The notes beneath the pieces were generated by a model. That model was given only the letters and a program-made list of their open reading frames with translations, was not told the DNA's origin and made no database searches. From Bog-473 sp963711065 (GTDB taxonomy: Bacteria > Actinomycetota > Acidimicrobiia > Acidimicrobiales > RAAP-2): a stretch of DNA of 64,000 nt. Numbering within the stretch: position 1 is the first letter of the stretch; every line of letters begins with the position of its first letter. A program made the translations under genes and the position numbers. Shown here piece by piece: positions 30,978 to 39,687 of this stretch. Location: the NCBI GenBank assembly GCA_963711065.1, contig CAVQCO010000006.1:558001-622000 (forward strand). The letters are read 5' to 3'.

Positions 30978-32701
30978 CCCGGGCGGGCCCGGTTCGCGGC
31001 GGAGACCACGGCGCTCAGCGACGCATCGAGGATGGACGAGTCGCGGCCCACGCCCCACCACGTGGCGCCGTCGGGCCCGGCGACCTCGACGTAGGCCACC
31101 GCGGACGCGCCCGCGCCCTCCGTGAGCGCGTGCTCCGAGTAGTCCTTCACCTCGAGCACGATACCGAGGTCGGCCTTCAGGGCGGACACCAGCGCGTCGA
31201 TCGGGCCGTTGCCCTCGCCCGTGACCGTCCGGTGCTGGCCGTCGACGAGCAGCTGGGCCGTGACGCTGGTGTGGCCGCCCCCGGTGGACACCTCGCTCGT
31301 GATCAGCCGCAGGCCGGCGTCCTCGGGCAGGTAGATCTCCTCGAAGACGTCCCACATCTGGCCCGAGCGGATCACGGTGCCGCTGGCCTCGGTGATCTCC
31401 TGGACGCGCTTGGAGAACTCGATCTGCAGTCGCCGCGGCAGGTCGAGCCCGTGGTCGGTGTCCATCACGTAGGCGACCCCGCCCTTGCCCGACTGGCTGT
31501 TGACCTGGATGATGGCCTCGTAGGTGCGCCCCGTGTGCTTGGGGTCGATGGGCAGGTACGGCACCTCCCACTCGTCGTACTCGTCGCCGATGGCCGCCAT
31601 GCCCTTCTTGATCGCATCCTGGTGCGAGCCCGAGAAGGCCGTGTACACCAGGTCCCCGGCGTAGGGGTGGCGCGGGTGGACCGGGAGCCGGGTGGCGTAC
31701 TCGGCCACGCGGCGCACCTTCTCGATGTCGCCGAAGTCCAGCGCCGGGTCGATCCCCTGCGAGAACAGGTTCATGGCGAGCGTGACGACGTCGACGTTGC
31801 CCGTGCGCTCGCCGTTCCCGAACAGCGTGCCCTCGACCCGGTCCGCGCCGGCGAGCACCGCTAGCTCGGCGGCGGCGACGGCGGTGCCGCGGTCGTTGTG
31901 CGGGTGCAGGCTGAGCACGATGGCGTCGCGGTCCTTGATGGTGCGGCCGAACCACTCGATCACGTCGGCGTAGACGTTGGGGCTGTACATCTCGACGGTG
32001 GCGGGCAGGTTGAGGATCATGGGCGACTCGGGCGTCGGCCCGATCACGTCCATCACCGCCTCGCAGATCTCGAGCGCGAAGTCCGGCTCGGTCCCCGTGA
32101 AGCTCTCGGGCGAGTACTCGTAGCGGATGTCGGTCCCGGAGACTTGGGCCTCGTACTTCTTGCAGAGCTCGGCGGCCTTCACCGCGATGTCGACGATGCC
32201 GGCCTTGTCCAGGCCGAAGACGACGCGGCGCTGCAGCTCGGACACGGAGTTGTAGAAGTGCACGACGGCCCGGGACGCGCCGGCCAGCGACTCGAACGTC
32301 CGCTCGATCAGCTCCTGGCGGCACTGCACCAGCACCTGGATCTCGACGTCGTCCGGGACGAGCCCTTCGTCGATGATGAGCCGCTGGAAGTCGAAGTCCG
32401 TCTGCGACGCGGAGGGGAACCCGACCTCGATCTCCTTGAAGCCGACGTCGATCAGCGTCTGGAACAGCGCCAGCTTGCGCTCCGGGTCCATGGGGTCGAT
32501 GAGCGCCTGGTTGCCGTCGCGCAGGTCGACGCTGGCCCAGCGCGGGGCGCGGGTGAACTGGCGGTCGGGCCACGTGCGGTCGTGCAGGACGAGCGGCACG
32601 TGGGAGCGGTACTTGCCGAACGGCATGGGTGACGGGTCGCAGGGCAGGGTCAGGCGACACCGCTCCACGTCGTGACCACTTCCCTTCTCTCCCTCGACCA
32701 T
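30974..32701 (-). CDS. leuA: 2-isopropylmalate synthase
   Basis: 575 residues. The barrel begins RWASVDLRDGNQALIDPMDP, then ASQTDFDFQRLIIDEGLVPDD, LSLHPHNDRGTAVAAAELA (metal His pair) and GNGERTGNVDVVTLAMNLF. The C-terminal regulatory domain carries GEGNGPIDALVSALKADLG, the leucine-feedback fold. The long-form class matches mycobacterial LeuA, with PSPMPFGKYRSHVPLVLHDR at the N-terminus. ATG 32701 is preceded by AGAAGGG; ATG 32626 (MPFGKYR) is an alternative. It commits 2-ketoisovalerate to leucine. A leucine leader peptide and attenuator precede it. Confidence 0.93.
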   Translation of the reverse strand: MVEGEKGSGHDVERCRLTLPCDPSPMPFGKYRSHVPLVLHDRTWPDRQFTRAPRWASVDLRDGNQALIDPMDPERKLALFQTLIDVGFKEIEVGFPSASQTDFDFQRLIIDEGLVPDDVEIQVLVQCRQELIERTFESLAGASRAVVHFYNSVSELQRRVVFGLDKAGIVDIAVKAAELCKKYEAQVSGTDIRYEYSPESFTGTEPDFALEICEAVMDVIGPTPESPMILNLPATVEMYSPNVYADVIEWFGRTIKDRDAIVLSLHPHNDRGTAVAAAELAVLAGADRVEGTLFGNGERTGNVDVVTLAMNLFSQGIDPALDFGDIEKVRRVAEYATRLPVHPRHPYAGDLVYTAFSGSHQDAIKKGMAAIGDEYDEWEVPYLPIDPKHTGRTYEAIIQVNSQSGKGGVAYVMDTDHGLDLPRRLQIEFSKRVQEITEASGTVIRSGQMWDVFEEIYLPEDAGLRLITSEVSTGGGHTSVTAQLLVDGQHRTVTGEGNGPIDALVSALKADLGIVLEVKDYSEHALTEGAGASAVAYVEVAGPDGATWWGVGRDSSILDASLSAVVSAANRARPG

Positions 32702-32735
32702 GTTCGGATCCCTTCTCGTATCGTTCCGTACCAAC

Positions 32736-32794
32736 AAAAAACCCCCTGGCCTTTCGGCGCAGGAGGTTGCGAGCGAACGCGATGTGGCGTTCGC
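32736..32794 (-). terminator. leuA attenuator (hairpin plus intrinsic terminator)
   Basis: On the minus strand, hairpin GCGAACGC/GCGTTCGC (8 bp, loop CACATC; 32787-32794 and 32773-32780) lies 2 nt after the leader stop. It is followed by a terminator with a 9-bp stem AACCTCCTG/CAGGGGGTT (32760-32768 and 32740-32748), extended by GCC/GGC around a GAAA tetraloop, and a T6 tract. It lies about 35 nt before the leuA start. Confidence 0.8.
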
Positions 32795-32796
32795 CG

Positions 32797-32835
32797 TCAG
32801 GTAAGCAGCAGCTCGGACGTCGTGGGCGTGTGCAT
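32797..32835 (-). CDS. leuL: leuA leader peptide (MHTPTTSELLLT)
   Basis: A 12-residue ORF, ATG 32835 to TGA 32797, with three consecutive leucine codons (CTG CTG CTT) just before the final Thr. This is the classic sensor of leucyl-tRNA charging. The predicted transcription start is only about 4 nt upstream, so the peptide would be translated from a near-leaderless RNA without a Shine-Dalgarno site. Attenuation of leuA is established in Actinobacteria; this exact peptide is seen in the sequence. Confidence 0.85.
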   Translation of the reverse strand: MHTPTTSELLLT

Positions 32836-32845
32836 CTCTGGGGCA

Positions 32846-32874
32846 ATTGTCCCATCGGAGGGGGCCAACGTCAA
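32846..32874 (-). promoter_or_regulatory. leuA promoter
   Basis: Minus-strand TTGACG (32869-32874), exactly 17 nt, GACAAT (32846-32851), with +1 predicted at A32839. The -35 box contains the TGA stop codon of the upstream VOC gene (32871-32873). Confidence 0.75.
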
Positions 32875-33224
32875 GGCCGGGTCCGGGATCCGAAGCGCAG
32901 CAGGTTGCCGTCGCCGTCGGTGTGGGCGGCCTCCCACACGCCGAAGCCGGGGTCGAACAGGTCGCCCGTCTCCCCCACCCCCGCCGCCCGCCACTCCGCG
33001 TGGAGGCCGTCCGCGTCGTCGACCGCGATGTAGGCGGCGCCCCGCGCGTCCGCCGGGCCGAGGTCCGGGGTGTGCCGGAAGTGGATCCGGACCGCGTCGC
33101 GCGCCGCCGTGCCGTAGCCGCCGTCGTGGACCTGCACCTCGAAGCCGAGGGCTTCGTAGTGGGCCTGCGTCGCACGGAGGTCCGTCGACGGGAAGATGGG
33201 GGCGATGCTCTGGAAGGTGGCCAT
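32871..33224 (-). CDS. VOC-family (glyoxalase/bleomycin resistance-like) protein
   Basis: 117 residues. IAPIFPSTDLRATQAHYEALGFEVQ, VRIHFRHTPDL and AAYIAVDDADGLHAEWRAAGVGE with GVWEAAHTDGDGNLLRFGS give the beta-alpha-beta-beta-beta pattern and the metal-site positions (His in IHF, Glu in WEA). This type often binds bleomycin-like drugs or is a small dioxygenase, but activity cannot be assigned. Its stop codon lies in the -35 of the leuA promoter. It diverges from a 56-residue membrane protein. Confidence 0.8.
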   Translation of the reverse strand: MATFQSIAPIFPSTDLRATQAHYEALGFEVQVHDGGYGTAARDAVRIHFRHTPDLGPADARGAAYIAVDDADGLHAEWRAAGVGETGDLFDPGFGVWEAAHTDGDGNLLRFGSRTRP

Positions 33225-33248
33225 GGCGGGTCACGCTACCGTTGTCGG

Positions 33249-33419
33249 ATGCGCCGCCTCCTGTGGACGATGTTCCGGGCCGCCCTGGTGATCGGTGTGC
33301 TGGCGGTGGTGCGCGCCGTGCTGCTCGACCACGCGCCGCAGCGTGCGCTCCACGGCAGCGAACCCGTCATCGGCAGTCTCGACACGTGGCCGGACGTCCC
33401 GCGCAAGGTCAGAGCGTGA
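33249..33419 (+). CDS. Small single-pass membrane protein, 56 aa
   Basis: ATG 33249 (MRRLLWTMFRAALVIGVLAV) to TGA 33419. One hydrophobic helix at residues 5-22 with positive N-terminus. The tail GSEPVIGSLDTWPDVPRK is a motif I associate with small hypothetical proteins next to serA or ilv genes in actinobacteria. The end overlaps the convergent serA stop by 11 nt. A possible TACCGT -10 box is 6 nt before the start, so the mRNA may be leaderless. Function unknown. Confidence 0.55.
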   Translation: MRRLLWTMFRAALVIGVLAVVRAVLLDHAPQRALHGSEPVIGSLDTWPDVPRKVRA

Positions 33420-34980
33420 CGCGGTGAATGTCGAGGATCCCTTCGTCGCCCCGTAGCCGCTCCACCACGAGGTCGGGTGCCGGGGTCGTGGTGGAGATCA
33501 CCATCATGGCGGTGGCGGACTCGGGCGAGGGACCGACGGCCATGGACGAGATGGAGACGCCCGCCTCGCCCAGCGCCGTGCCCACGATCCCGATCACGCC
33601 GGGCCGGTCGTCGTTGCGCACGACGAGCATGTGCTCGGACGGCGGCACCTCCACCAGGTGGTCGTCGACGACGACGATCCGCGGCTCAATCCGCAGCCCG
33701 ACGGTGATCAGCGTGCCCGCCACCGAGTGCGAGCCCGAGCGGAGGGTGAGCAACGACTTGTAGTCGTGTGACGTGGTGGTGGAGGACTCGCGCACCTGCA
33801 GGCCGCGCCGCTCGGCCAGCTGCGGCGCGTTCACGTAGGAGACCGGCTCCTCCGTCGACCCGCCGAAGATCCCCTTGAGGACCGACAGCGTCAAGATGCC
33901 GGTGCTCTCGCCCGCCAGCTCGCCCTGGTACTCCATGTCGATGGCGTCGGGCAGCCCGTCGTGCAGCCCGACGAAGAAGCGCCCCAGCTGCTCGGCCAGG
34001 CCCATGAACGTCCGCACCGTGTCGGAGACGTCGCGCGCGGCCACGTTGACCGCGTAGGGCACGAAGTCGCCCGCCAGCGCGAGCAGCACCTGCTCGGCGA
34101 TGGTGACGCCGGCCTTGTCCTGCGCCTCCTCGGTCGACGCGCCCAGGTGCGGCGACACCACGACCCCGGGCAGCTCGAAGAGCGGCGACTCGGTGCACGG
34201 CTCGGTGGCGAAGACGTCGAGCCCCGCCCCCGCCACGATGCCGTCCCTGATCGCGTCGGCCAGGGCCTCCTCGTCGACGATGCCGCCGCGCGCGGTGTTG
34301 ACGATGCGGATGCCCGGCTTCGCCTTGGCCAACAGGTCGCGCCCGAAGAGGCCGAGCGTCTCGGGCGTCTTCGGCGTGTGGATGGAGACGAAGTCCGCCT
34401 GCGCCACCAGCTCCTCGATGCTGACCAGACGCACCCCCATCGCCCTCGCCCGCTCCTGGGACACGAAGGGGTCGTAGCCGATGAGCTCCATGCCGAAGGC
34501 GTGGGCGCGCTGGGCCACCAGCGAGCCGGCCCGTCCGAGCCCGACGACGCCGAGCACCTTGCCGTGCAGCTCGACGCCCTCCCACTTCGAGCGCTCCCAG
34601 CGCCCGGCCACCAGCGCGGCGTGCGCCTGGGGGATGTTGCGCGCCTGCGCCAGCAGGAGCGCCATCGCCTGCTCGGCCACGGAGAGGATGTTCGACGTCG
34701 GCGCGTTGACCACCATGACGCCGCGCTCGGTGGCCGCGCCGACGTCGACGTTGTCGAGGCCGACGCCGGCGCGCCCGACCACCTGGAGCTCGGCGCCCGC
34801 CGCGAGCACGTCCGCCGTCACCTGCGTGGCCGAGCGGATGATCAGGGCGTGCGCCCCGGGGACCACCTCGAGCAATTGGGCGGGGCTCAGCCCCTCCCGC
34901 ACGTCGACCTCGTGGCCGGCGTCGGCGAGCAGGTCGAGCCCGCTCTGCGCGATCTTCTCCGTTACCAGTACCCGTGCCAC
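33409..34980 (-). CDS. serA: D-3-phosphoglycerate dehydrogenase
   Basis: 523 residues, the long actinobacterial form. N-terminal substrate domain with LIIRSATQVTADVL and VGRAGVGLDNVDV; Rossmann motif GVVGLGRAGSLVA near residue 147; catalytic Arg in NTARGGIVDEEAL, Glu in FATEPCTESPL and His in VVSPHLGASTEEAQ. The C-terminus has an intervening ASB domain and an ACT domain (HMLVVRNDDRPGVIGIVGTALGEAGVSI) for serine feedback. It is the first step of serine synthesis. GTG 34980 has GAGGAG upstream. An aminotransferase gene lies 36 nt upstream on the same strand. Confidence 0.94.
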   Translation of the reverse strand: MARVLVTEKIAQSGLDLLADAGHEVDVREGLSPAQLLEVVPGAHALIIRSATQVTADVLAAGAELQVVGRAGVGLDNVDVGAATERGVMVVNAPTSNILSVAEQAMALLLAQARNIPQAHAALVAGRWERSKWEGVELHGKVLGVVGLGRAGSLVAQRAHAFGMELIGYDPFVSQERARAMGVRLVSIEELVAQADFVSIHTPKTPETLGLFGRDLLAKAKPGIRIVNTARGGIVDEEALADAIRDGIVAGAGLDVFATEPCTESPLFELPGVVVSPHLGASTEEAQDKAGVTIAEQVLLALAGDFVPYAVNVAARDVSDTVRTFMGLAEQLGRFFVGLHDGLPDAIDMEYQGELAGESTGILTLSVLKGIFGGSTEEPVSYVNAPQLAERRGLQVRESSTTTSHDYKSLLTLRSGSHSVAGTLITVGLRIEPRIVVVDDHLVEVPPSEHMLVVRNDDRPGVIGIVGTALGEAGVSISSMAVGPSPESATAMMVISTTTPAPDLVVERLRGDEGILDIHRVTL

Positions 34981-35016
34981 CGCGGTGGTCTCCTCACTCC
35001 CCCCGCCGATCGTGGG

Positions 35017-36255
35017 TCAGTCTTGCGCCTCGGCGAAGAGGGTGGCCAACCGGGACACGCCTTCCGTGAGGTCGTCGTCGCCCAACGCGTAGGACATGCG
35101 GAAGTAGCCCGGCGCGCCGAACGCCTCGCCCGGCACGACGGCCACCTTGGCCTCGTTGATGCAGATCTCGGCCAGCTCCGCGCTGTTCGCCGGACGCTGT
35201 CCCCGGAGCGACCGGCCGAGCAACCCCTTGACCGAGGGGTAGGCGTAGAACGCCCCCTCCGGCTCGACACAGACCACCCCGTCGATGTCGTTGAGCATGG
35301 TGACGATCGTCCGGCGCCGACGGTCGAAGGCCGCCCGCATCATGGCGACGTCCTCGAGCCCGCCCGTCACGGCGGCCAGCGCGGCGCGCTGGGCCACGTT
35401 GGACACGTTGGAGGTCTCGTGGCTCTGGATGTTGGTGGCCGCGGCGATGGCGTCGCCCGGCCCGATCAGCCACCCGACGCGCCACCCGGTCATGGCGTAG
35501 GTCTTGGCCACGCCGTTGGCGACGAGGCAGCGCTCGGCCAGCTCGGGCACGAGCACGGGCATGGAGTGGTGCTCGGCGCCGCCGTAGACCAGGTGCTCGT
35601 AGATCTCGTCGGTGAGGACCCAGATCCCCTTGGCCAGCGCCCAGCGGCCGATGGCCTCGATCTCGTCGCGCGGGTAGACCGCCCCGGTCGGGTTGGACGG
35701 GGAGACGAAGAGCAGCGCCTTGGTGTCGGGCGTCCAGGCCGCCTCGAGGTCCTCCACCGAGGACCGGAAGCCGGTGGTCTCGTCGGAGGAGACGACGACG
35801 GGCGTGCCGCCGGCCAGGCGGATCGACTCGGGGTAGGTGGTCCAGTAGGGGGCGAGCACGATCACCTCGTCGCCGGGGTCGCACAGCACCGAGAACGCGT
35901 TGGCCACCGCCTGCTTGCCGCCGTTGGTGACCAGCACCTGCGCGGCGCTCACCAGCAGGCCCGAGTCGCGCTCGGTCTTGTCGGCGATGGCCTGGCGCAG
36001 CGCCGGGATGCCGCCGGTCGGCGTGTAGTGGTGGTTGGCCGGGTCGCGGCACGCGGCGACCGCCGCCTCCACGATGTGGGCGGGGGTCGGGAAGTCGGGC
36101 TCGCCCGCGCCGAAGCCGATGACGTGCTCCCCCGCCGCCTGCAGCGCCTTGGCCTTGGCGTCCACGGCGAGGGTCGCGGACGGCGCGACGGCGGCGGCCC
36201 GGCGGGAGATCCGGCGGACCTCGGTCGTGGAAGGGGTGGTCGTCACGGGTGCCAT
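35017..36255 (-). CDS. Aspartate/aromatic-type class I aminotransferase
   Basis: 412 residues from ATG 36255. Class I PLP motifs: GAGEPDFPTPAHIVEAA, YTPTGGIPALRQAIADK, VTNGGKQAVANAF, SPSNPTGAVYP, LTDEIYEHLVYGG and the PLP lysine in GVAKTYAMTGWRVGW, with Arg in FRMSYALGDD for the alpha-carboxylate. The AspB-type group transaminates aspartate with 2-oxoglutarate; a prephenate activity is possible. GTG 36246 may be the real start because ATG 36255 would overlap the divergent serC ATG by 2 nt. It precedes serA. Confidence 0.87.
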   Translation of the reverse strand: MAPVTTTPSTTEVRRISRRAAAVAPSATLAVDAKAKALQAAGEHVIGFGAGEPDFPTPAHIVEAAVAACRDPANHHYTPTGGIPALRQAIADKTERDSGLLVSAAQVLVTNGGKQAVANAFSVLCDPGDEVIVLAPYWTTYPESIRLAGGTPVVVSSDETTGFRSSVEDLEAAWTPDTKALLFVSPSNPTGAVYPRDEIEAIGRWALAKGIWVLTDEIYEHLVYGGAEHHSMPVLVPELAERCLVANGVAKTYAMTGWRVGWLIGPGDAIAAATNIQSHETSNVSNVAQRAALAAVTGGLEDVAMMRAAFDRRRRTIVTMLNDIDGVVCVEPEGAFYAYPSVKGLLGRSLRGQRPANSAELAEICINEAKVAVVPGEAFGAPGYFRMSYALGDDDLTEGVSRLATLFAEAQD

Positions 36256-37381
36256 GATCTCATACGTGCCAGACATCACGATCCCCGCCGAATTGCTCCC
36301 CTCCGACGGCCGCTTCGGGTCCGGCCCCTCCAAGGTCCGCCCCGCGCAGGTCGATGCGTTGGCCGCCGTCTCCCGGACGTATCTCGGCACCAGCCATCGC
36401 CAGAAGACGGTCAAGGCACAGGTCGGCCGGGTGCGCGCCGGCATGCGCGAGCTGTTCTCCCTCCCCGACGGCTACGAGGTCGTGCTCGGCAACGGGGGGA
36501 CGACCTGCTTCTGGGACGCGGCGACGTTCGGGTTGATTCAGGAGCAGAGCCAGCACCTCAGCTTCGGCGAGTTCTCCTCGAAGTTCGCCTCCTGCGTCAA
36601 GGCGGCGCCGCACCTCAAGGACCCGCAGGTGGTGGAGTCCGAGGTGGGCACGCACCCGCTCCCCGTGGCGGACCCGTCCGTCGACCTCTACGCCCTGACC
36701 CACAACGAGACCTCCACCGGGGTCGCCATGACGATCCGGCGACCCGACGGCGGCGGTCTGGTGGCGGTGGACGGCACCTCCGGTGCCGGCGGCCTGCGGG
36801 TCGACCCGGCCGAGTTCGACGCCTACTACCTGGCCCCGCAGAAGTGCTTCGCCAGTGACGGGGGCCTCTGGGTCGCGCTGATGTCGCCGGCCGCGCTCGA
36901 GCGGGTGGAGCGGATCGCGGCCTCGGGCCGCTGGATCCCGACCTTCTTCGACCTCAAGACCGCAGTGGACAACTCGGTGCAGGACCAGACGTACAACACC
37001 CCCGCGCTGGCCACCATCTTCATGCTGGCCGAGCAGCTCGACTGGATGAACGGCAATGGCGGTTTGGAGTGGACCGCGTCGCGATGCGACCGCTCGGCCG
37101 AGATCCTCTACACCTGGGCCGAGCAGTCCGGCTTCGCCCGGCCCTTCGTGGAGAACCCGGCCGACCGCAGCCATGTCGTGGGCACCATCGACTTCGTGGA
37201 CGCGATCGACGCCGCCGCCGTCGCCGCAGTGTTGCGGGCGAACGGGATCGTCGACACCGAGCCGTATCGCAAGCTCGGGCGCAACCAACTCAGGATCGCG
37301 ATGTTCCCGGCAATCGAGCCCGAGGACGTGGCGTCGCTGTGCGCCTGCATCACCCATGTCGTGGGCGCGCTCGCCGCATAG
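36254..37381 (+). CDS. serC: Phosphoserine aminotransferase
   Basis: 375 residues from ATG 36254 (MISYVPDITIPAELLPSDGR); GTG 36266 is an alternative. Class V PLP motifs: GPSKVRPAQVDAL, GTSHRQKTVKAQVG, NGGTTCFWDAATFGL, THNETSTGVAM, VDGTSGAGGLRVDP, and the PLP lysine in LAPQKCFASDGGLW. The C-terminus RKLGRNQLRIAMFPAIEPEDV is typical of the mycobacterial-type SerC. It makes phosphoserine from phosphohydroxypyruvate. It diverges from the aminotransferase-serA pair with virtually no intergenic space. Confidence 0.9.
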   Translation: MISYVPDITIPAELLPSDGRFGSGPSKVRPAQVDALAAVSRTYLGTSHRQKTVKAQVGRVRAGMRELFSLPDGYEVVLGNGGTTCFWDAATFGLIQEQSQHLSFGEFSSKFASCVKAAPHLKDPQVVESEVGTHPLPVADPSVDLYALTHNETSTGVAMTIRRPDGGGLVAVDGTSGAGGLRVDPAEFDAYYLAPQKCFASDGGLWVALMSPAALERVERIAASGRWIPTFFDLKTAVDNSVQDQTYNTPALATIFMLAEQLDWMNGNGGLEWTASRCDRSAEILYTWAEQSGFARPFVENPADRSHVVGTIDFVDAIDAAAVAAVLRANGIVDTEPYRKLGRNQLRIAMFPAIEPEDVASLCACITHVVGALAA

Positions 37382-37490
37382 CACTGGTGCTGGCCCCAGG
37401 ACGACTACGGGTGAGGGCACCCTGGCCCACCGCCCACCTCGTCCGTACCATACCGAGTAGAGCGCAAACGAGAAGGTCGAGGTCAGAGCA

Positions 37491-38471
37491 ATGAGCACTG
37501 CAACGTTGGCCAACTCAGGACGATTGCCATCCTTCGATGGTGGCCAGTACGCAGTCGAGACCCACGGGCTGACCAAGCGCTTCGGGGACAACGTCGCCGT
37601 CGACGACGTCGAGCTCCTGGTCCCCCGCGGTTGTGCCTTCGGCTACCTCGGCCCCAACGGCGCCGGCAAGACGACGCTGATCCGGGTGCTGCTGGGCCTC
37701 ACCCACGCGGACGCCGGGACGATGTCCCTGCTCGGCTACGCCGTCCCCCGCCACCGTGACCGGGCGCTGGCCCGGGTCGGGGCCATCGTGGACGAGCCCC
37801 GCTTCCACCGCCACCTGACGGGTCGCCAGAACCTGCAGATCCTGGCCGCGGCGCGCGAACCCGCCGCCAAGGGCCGCATCGAGCCGGCGCTCGAGCGCGT
37901 CGGCATCCTGCATCGGGCCAACGACAAGGTGTCGAAGTACTCCATGGGGATGCGCCAGCGCCTCGGGGTGGCGGCCTGCCTCCTCGGCGACCCGCAACTG
38001 CTCATCCTCGACGAGCCCATGAACGGCCTCGACCCGGCGGGGATGCTCGACATGCGCGACATGATCCTGTCCCTCGTCGCAGAAGGCCGGACCGTCGTGC
38101 TGTCCTCGCACCTGCTCGACGAGGTGGAACGCACCTGCGACGCCGTGGCCATCGTCGACCGGGGCAAGGTCATCCGGCAGGGACCGATCTCCGAGCTGCT
38201 CGCCGGCTCCTCCTTCGAGGTGCAGGTCGAATGCTCCGAGCCCGACCGGGCGCGCAGCATCCTGGAGGGAACGGCGCTCGGCACGCACGTGAGCACCGGG
38301 CCGGACGGGCTCGCCATCTCCCTGCCCGAGGGCACCGAGCGCGATGCCATCGCGGAGATCAACCGCCTGCTGGTGGAGGGCGGGATCTCGGTGTTCCGGC
38401 TCCAGCACATGCAGGCCTCGCTGGAGCAGTGGTTCCTCTCCGTGACGAGCCGATTGGGGGCCGCCGAATGA
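37491..38471 (+). CDS. ABC transporter ATP-binding protein
   Basis: 326 residues. Walker A GPNGAGKTT (about 52-60), Q-loop replaced by VGAIVDEPRFH, signature YSMGMRQRLG, Walker B LLILDEPMNGLDPAG and the switch His in SSHLLDE. The C-terminal regulatory segment of about 90 residues follows the BcrA/NatA-type layout. It pairs with the permease that starts at the overlapping ATGA, and is an ABC-2-type exporter by architecture. Substrate is unknown; drugs, lipids or peptides are typical of the type. Confidence 0.9.
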   Translation: MSTATLANSGRLPSFDGGQYAVETHGLTKRFGDNVAVDDVELLVPRGCAFGYLGPNGAGKTTLIRVLLGLTHADAGTMSLLGYAVPRHRDRALARVGAIVDEPRFHRHLTGRQNLQILAAAREPAAKGRIEPALERVGILHRANDKVSKYSMGMRQRLGVAACLLGDPQLLILDEPMNGLDPAGMLDMRDMILSLVAEGRTVVLSSHLLDEVERTCDAVAIVDRGKVIRQGPISELLAGSSFEVQVECSEPDRARSILEGTALGTHVSTGPDGLAISLPEGTERDAIAEINRLLVEGGISVFRLQHMQASLEQWFLSVTSRLGAAE

Positions 38472-39676
38472 CGACGATCTCCGACGTGGGTGCGGCGGCA
38501 CCAGGTCCGGCCCCCGACACCCTTCCGGCGGTGACTCGGGGCGATCACCGCGGCTCGTGGATCCCGACGTGGGGCATGATCACGACACGCTTCATGGAGC
38601 TGCGCAAGCGGCGGGGGCTGATGATCGCGCTCGCCTTCGTCTTCGTCGGCATCCCGGTGATCTTCCTCGCCGTGCGGCTCATCTCCCACGCCGTCGACCC
38701 CAAGTCCTTCGGGCCGGCCGGCGGCTACGACATCTTCACCACGTTGGTGCTCGGCTTCATGTACGTCTTCGGGTTCATCGTGGCGGCCGTCGTCGGCTGC
38801 ACGGCGGGGTCCGTCGACCTCACCGACGGCATGTTCCGCCATCTGGTGATCACGGGCCGTTCCCGCATGGCCCTGTACCTGGCGCGGATCCCCGCCGGGC
38901 TGGCGATCGTCATCGCCATGGTGGCGGTCGGTTACACGATCGTGTGCGCGGTCTGCGTGTTCGCGGCGCCCACGCAGCTCAACTACGACGGGATCAACGT
39001 GCCGCAGGGGCTCTCGCGTCCCGCCCTGGACGCATGGGCTGCCGACCACGCCGATCAGATCATCTGCAACTTCAACTACAACGGGCCGAACCCGCCGCCC
39101 GATGTGCCGTGCGGCAACGGTCAGGCCAGCGGTCCGCCGCCCGGAACCACCATCCAGACGCCGAAGGGCACGATCGTCGTTCCCGCTCGTGCCACGGAGG
39201 CACAGGTCCGCGCCTTCGCCGTCACGATGGCCAATCAGAACTACGCGGACTACATCGCGCACTTCCGGGTCCCGTCGACCTCGCTGATGGTCGACGTCGG
39301 CCTGTGGATCGCGCTGGAGGCGACCATCGGGTTCATCGTGGGCCTCGGGCTGGCCTCGCTGATGGGGCAGCGGACGGTCGCTGTCATCCTCCTCGTCGTG
39401 CTGGAGCTGATCCTGACCCCGATCTTCAGCCGCGCCGTCATCGCCTACATGCTCAACGTCCAGCGGGCCCTCGTGGGCGTCGCCATGCTCCATATCGAGC
39501 CGGGCGGCCTGACGACACCGTTCGGCGGTGGCGGTCCCGGTGGCGGAGGTGGTGGGGGCCTGGGCCGGGACCTGCTGCGACCAGAGTCCACCCTGGTGGC
39601 CTCGCTGGTGATCGTCGCCTGGATCGTGTTCTGGACCGCCATCGGGGCATGGCGGATGATGACTCGCGACGCCTGA
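38468..39676 (+). CDS. ABC-2-type transporter permease
   Basis: 402 residues, overlapping the ATPase gene by 4 nt. About six membrane segments: GLMIALAFVFVGIPVIFLAV, TTLVLGFMYVFGFIVAAVVG, IPAGLAIVIAMVAVGYTIV, LWIALEATIGFIVGLGLASL, TVAVILLVVLELILTPIFS and SLVIVAWIVFWTAIGAW. Between helices three and four is an extracellular loop of about 100 residues with a Pro/Gly-rich core (NGPNPPPDVPCGNG). A Gly-rich run (GGGGPGGGGGGG) precedes the last helix. It forms the membrane part of the exporter; substrate unknown. Confidence 0.82.
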   Translation: MTTISDVGAAAPGPAPDTLPAVTRGDHRGSWIPTWGMITTRFMELRKRRGLMIALAFVFVGIPVIFLAVRLISHAVDPKSFGPAGGYDIFTTLVLGFMYVFGFIVAAVVGCTAGSVDLTDGMFRHLVITGRSRMALYLARIPAGLAIVIAMVAVGYTIVCAVCVFAAPTQLNYDGINVPQGLSRPALDAWAADHADQIICNFNYNGPNPPPDVPCGNGQASGPPPGTTIQTPKGTIVVPARATEAQVRAFAVTMANQNYADYIAHFRVPSTSLMVDVGLWIALEATIGFIVGLGLASLMGQRTVAVILLVVLELILTPIFSRAVIAYMLNVQRALVGVAMLHIEPGGLTTPFGGGGPGGGGGGGLGRDLLRPESTLVASLVIVAWIVFWTAIGAWRMMTRDA

Positions 39677-39687
39677 CCCGCCCGCCC

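Noticed and set aside
33961..36858. A 965-residue open frame on the plus strand
   Set aside because: It overlaps serA, the aminotransferase and serC, all with clear motifs. The long frame is an antisense artefact of high GC.
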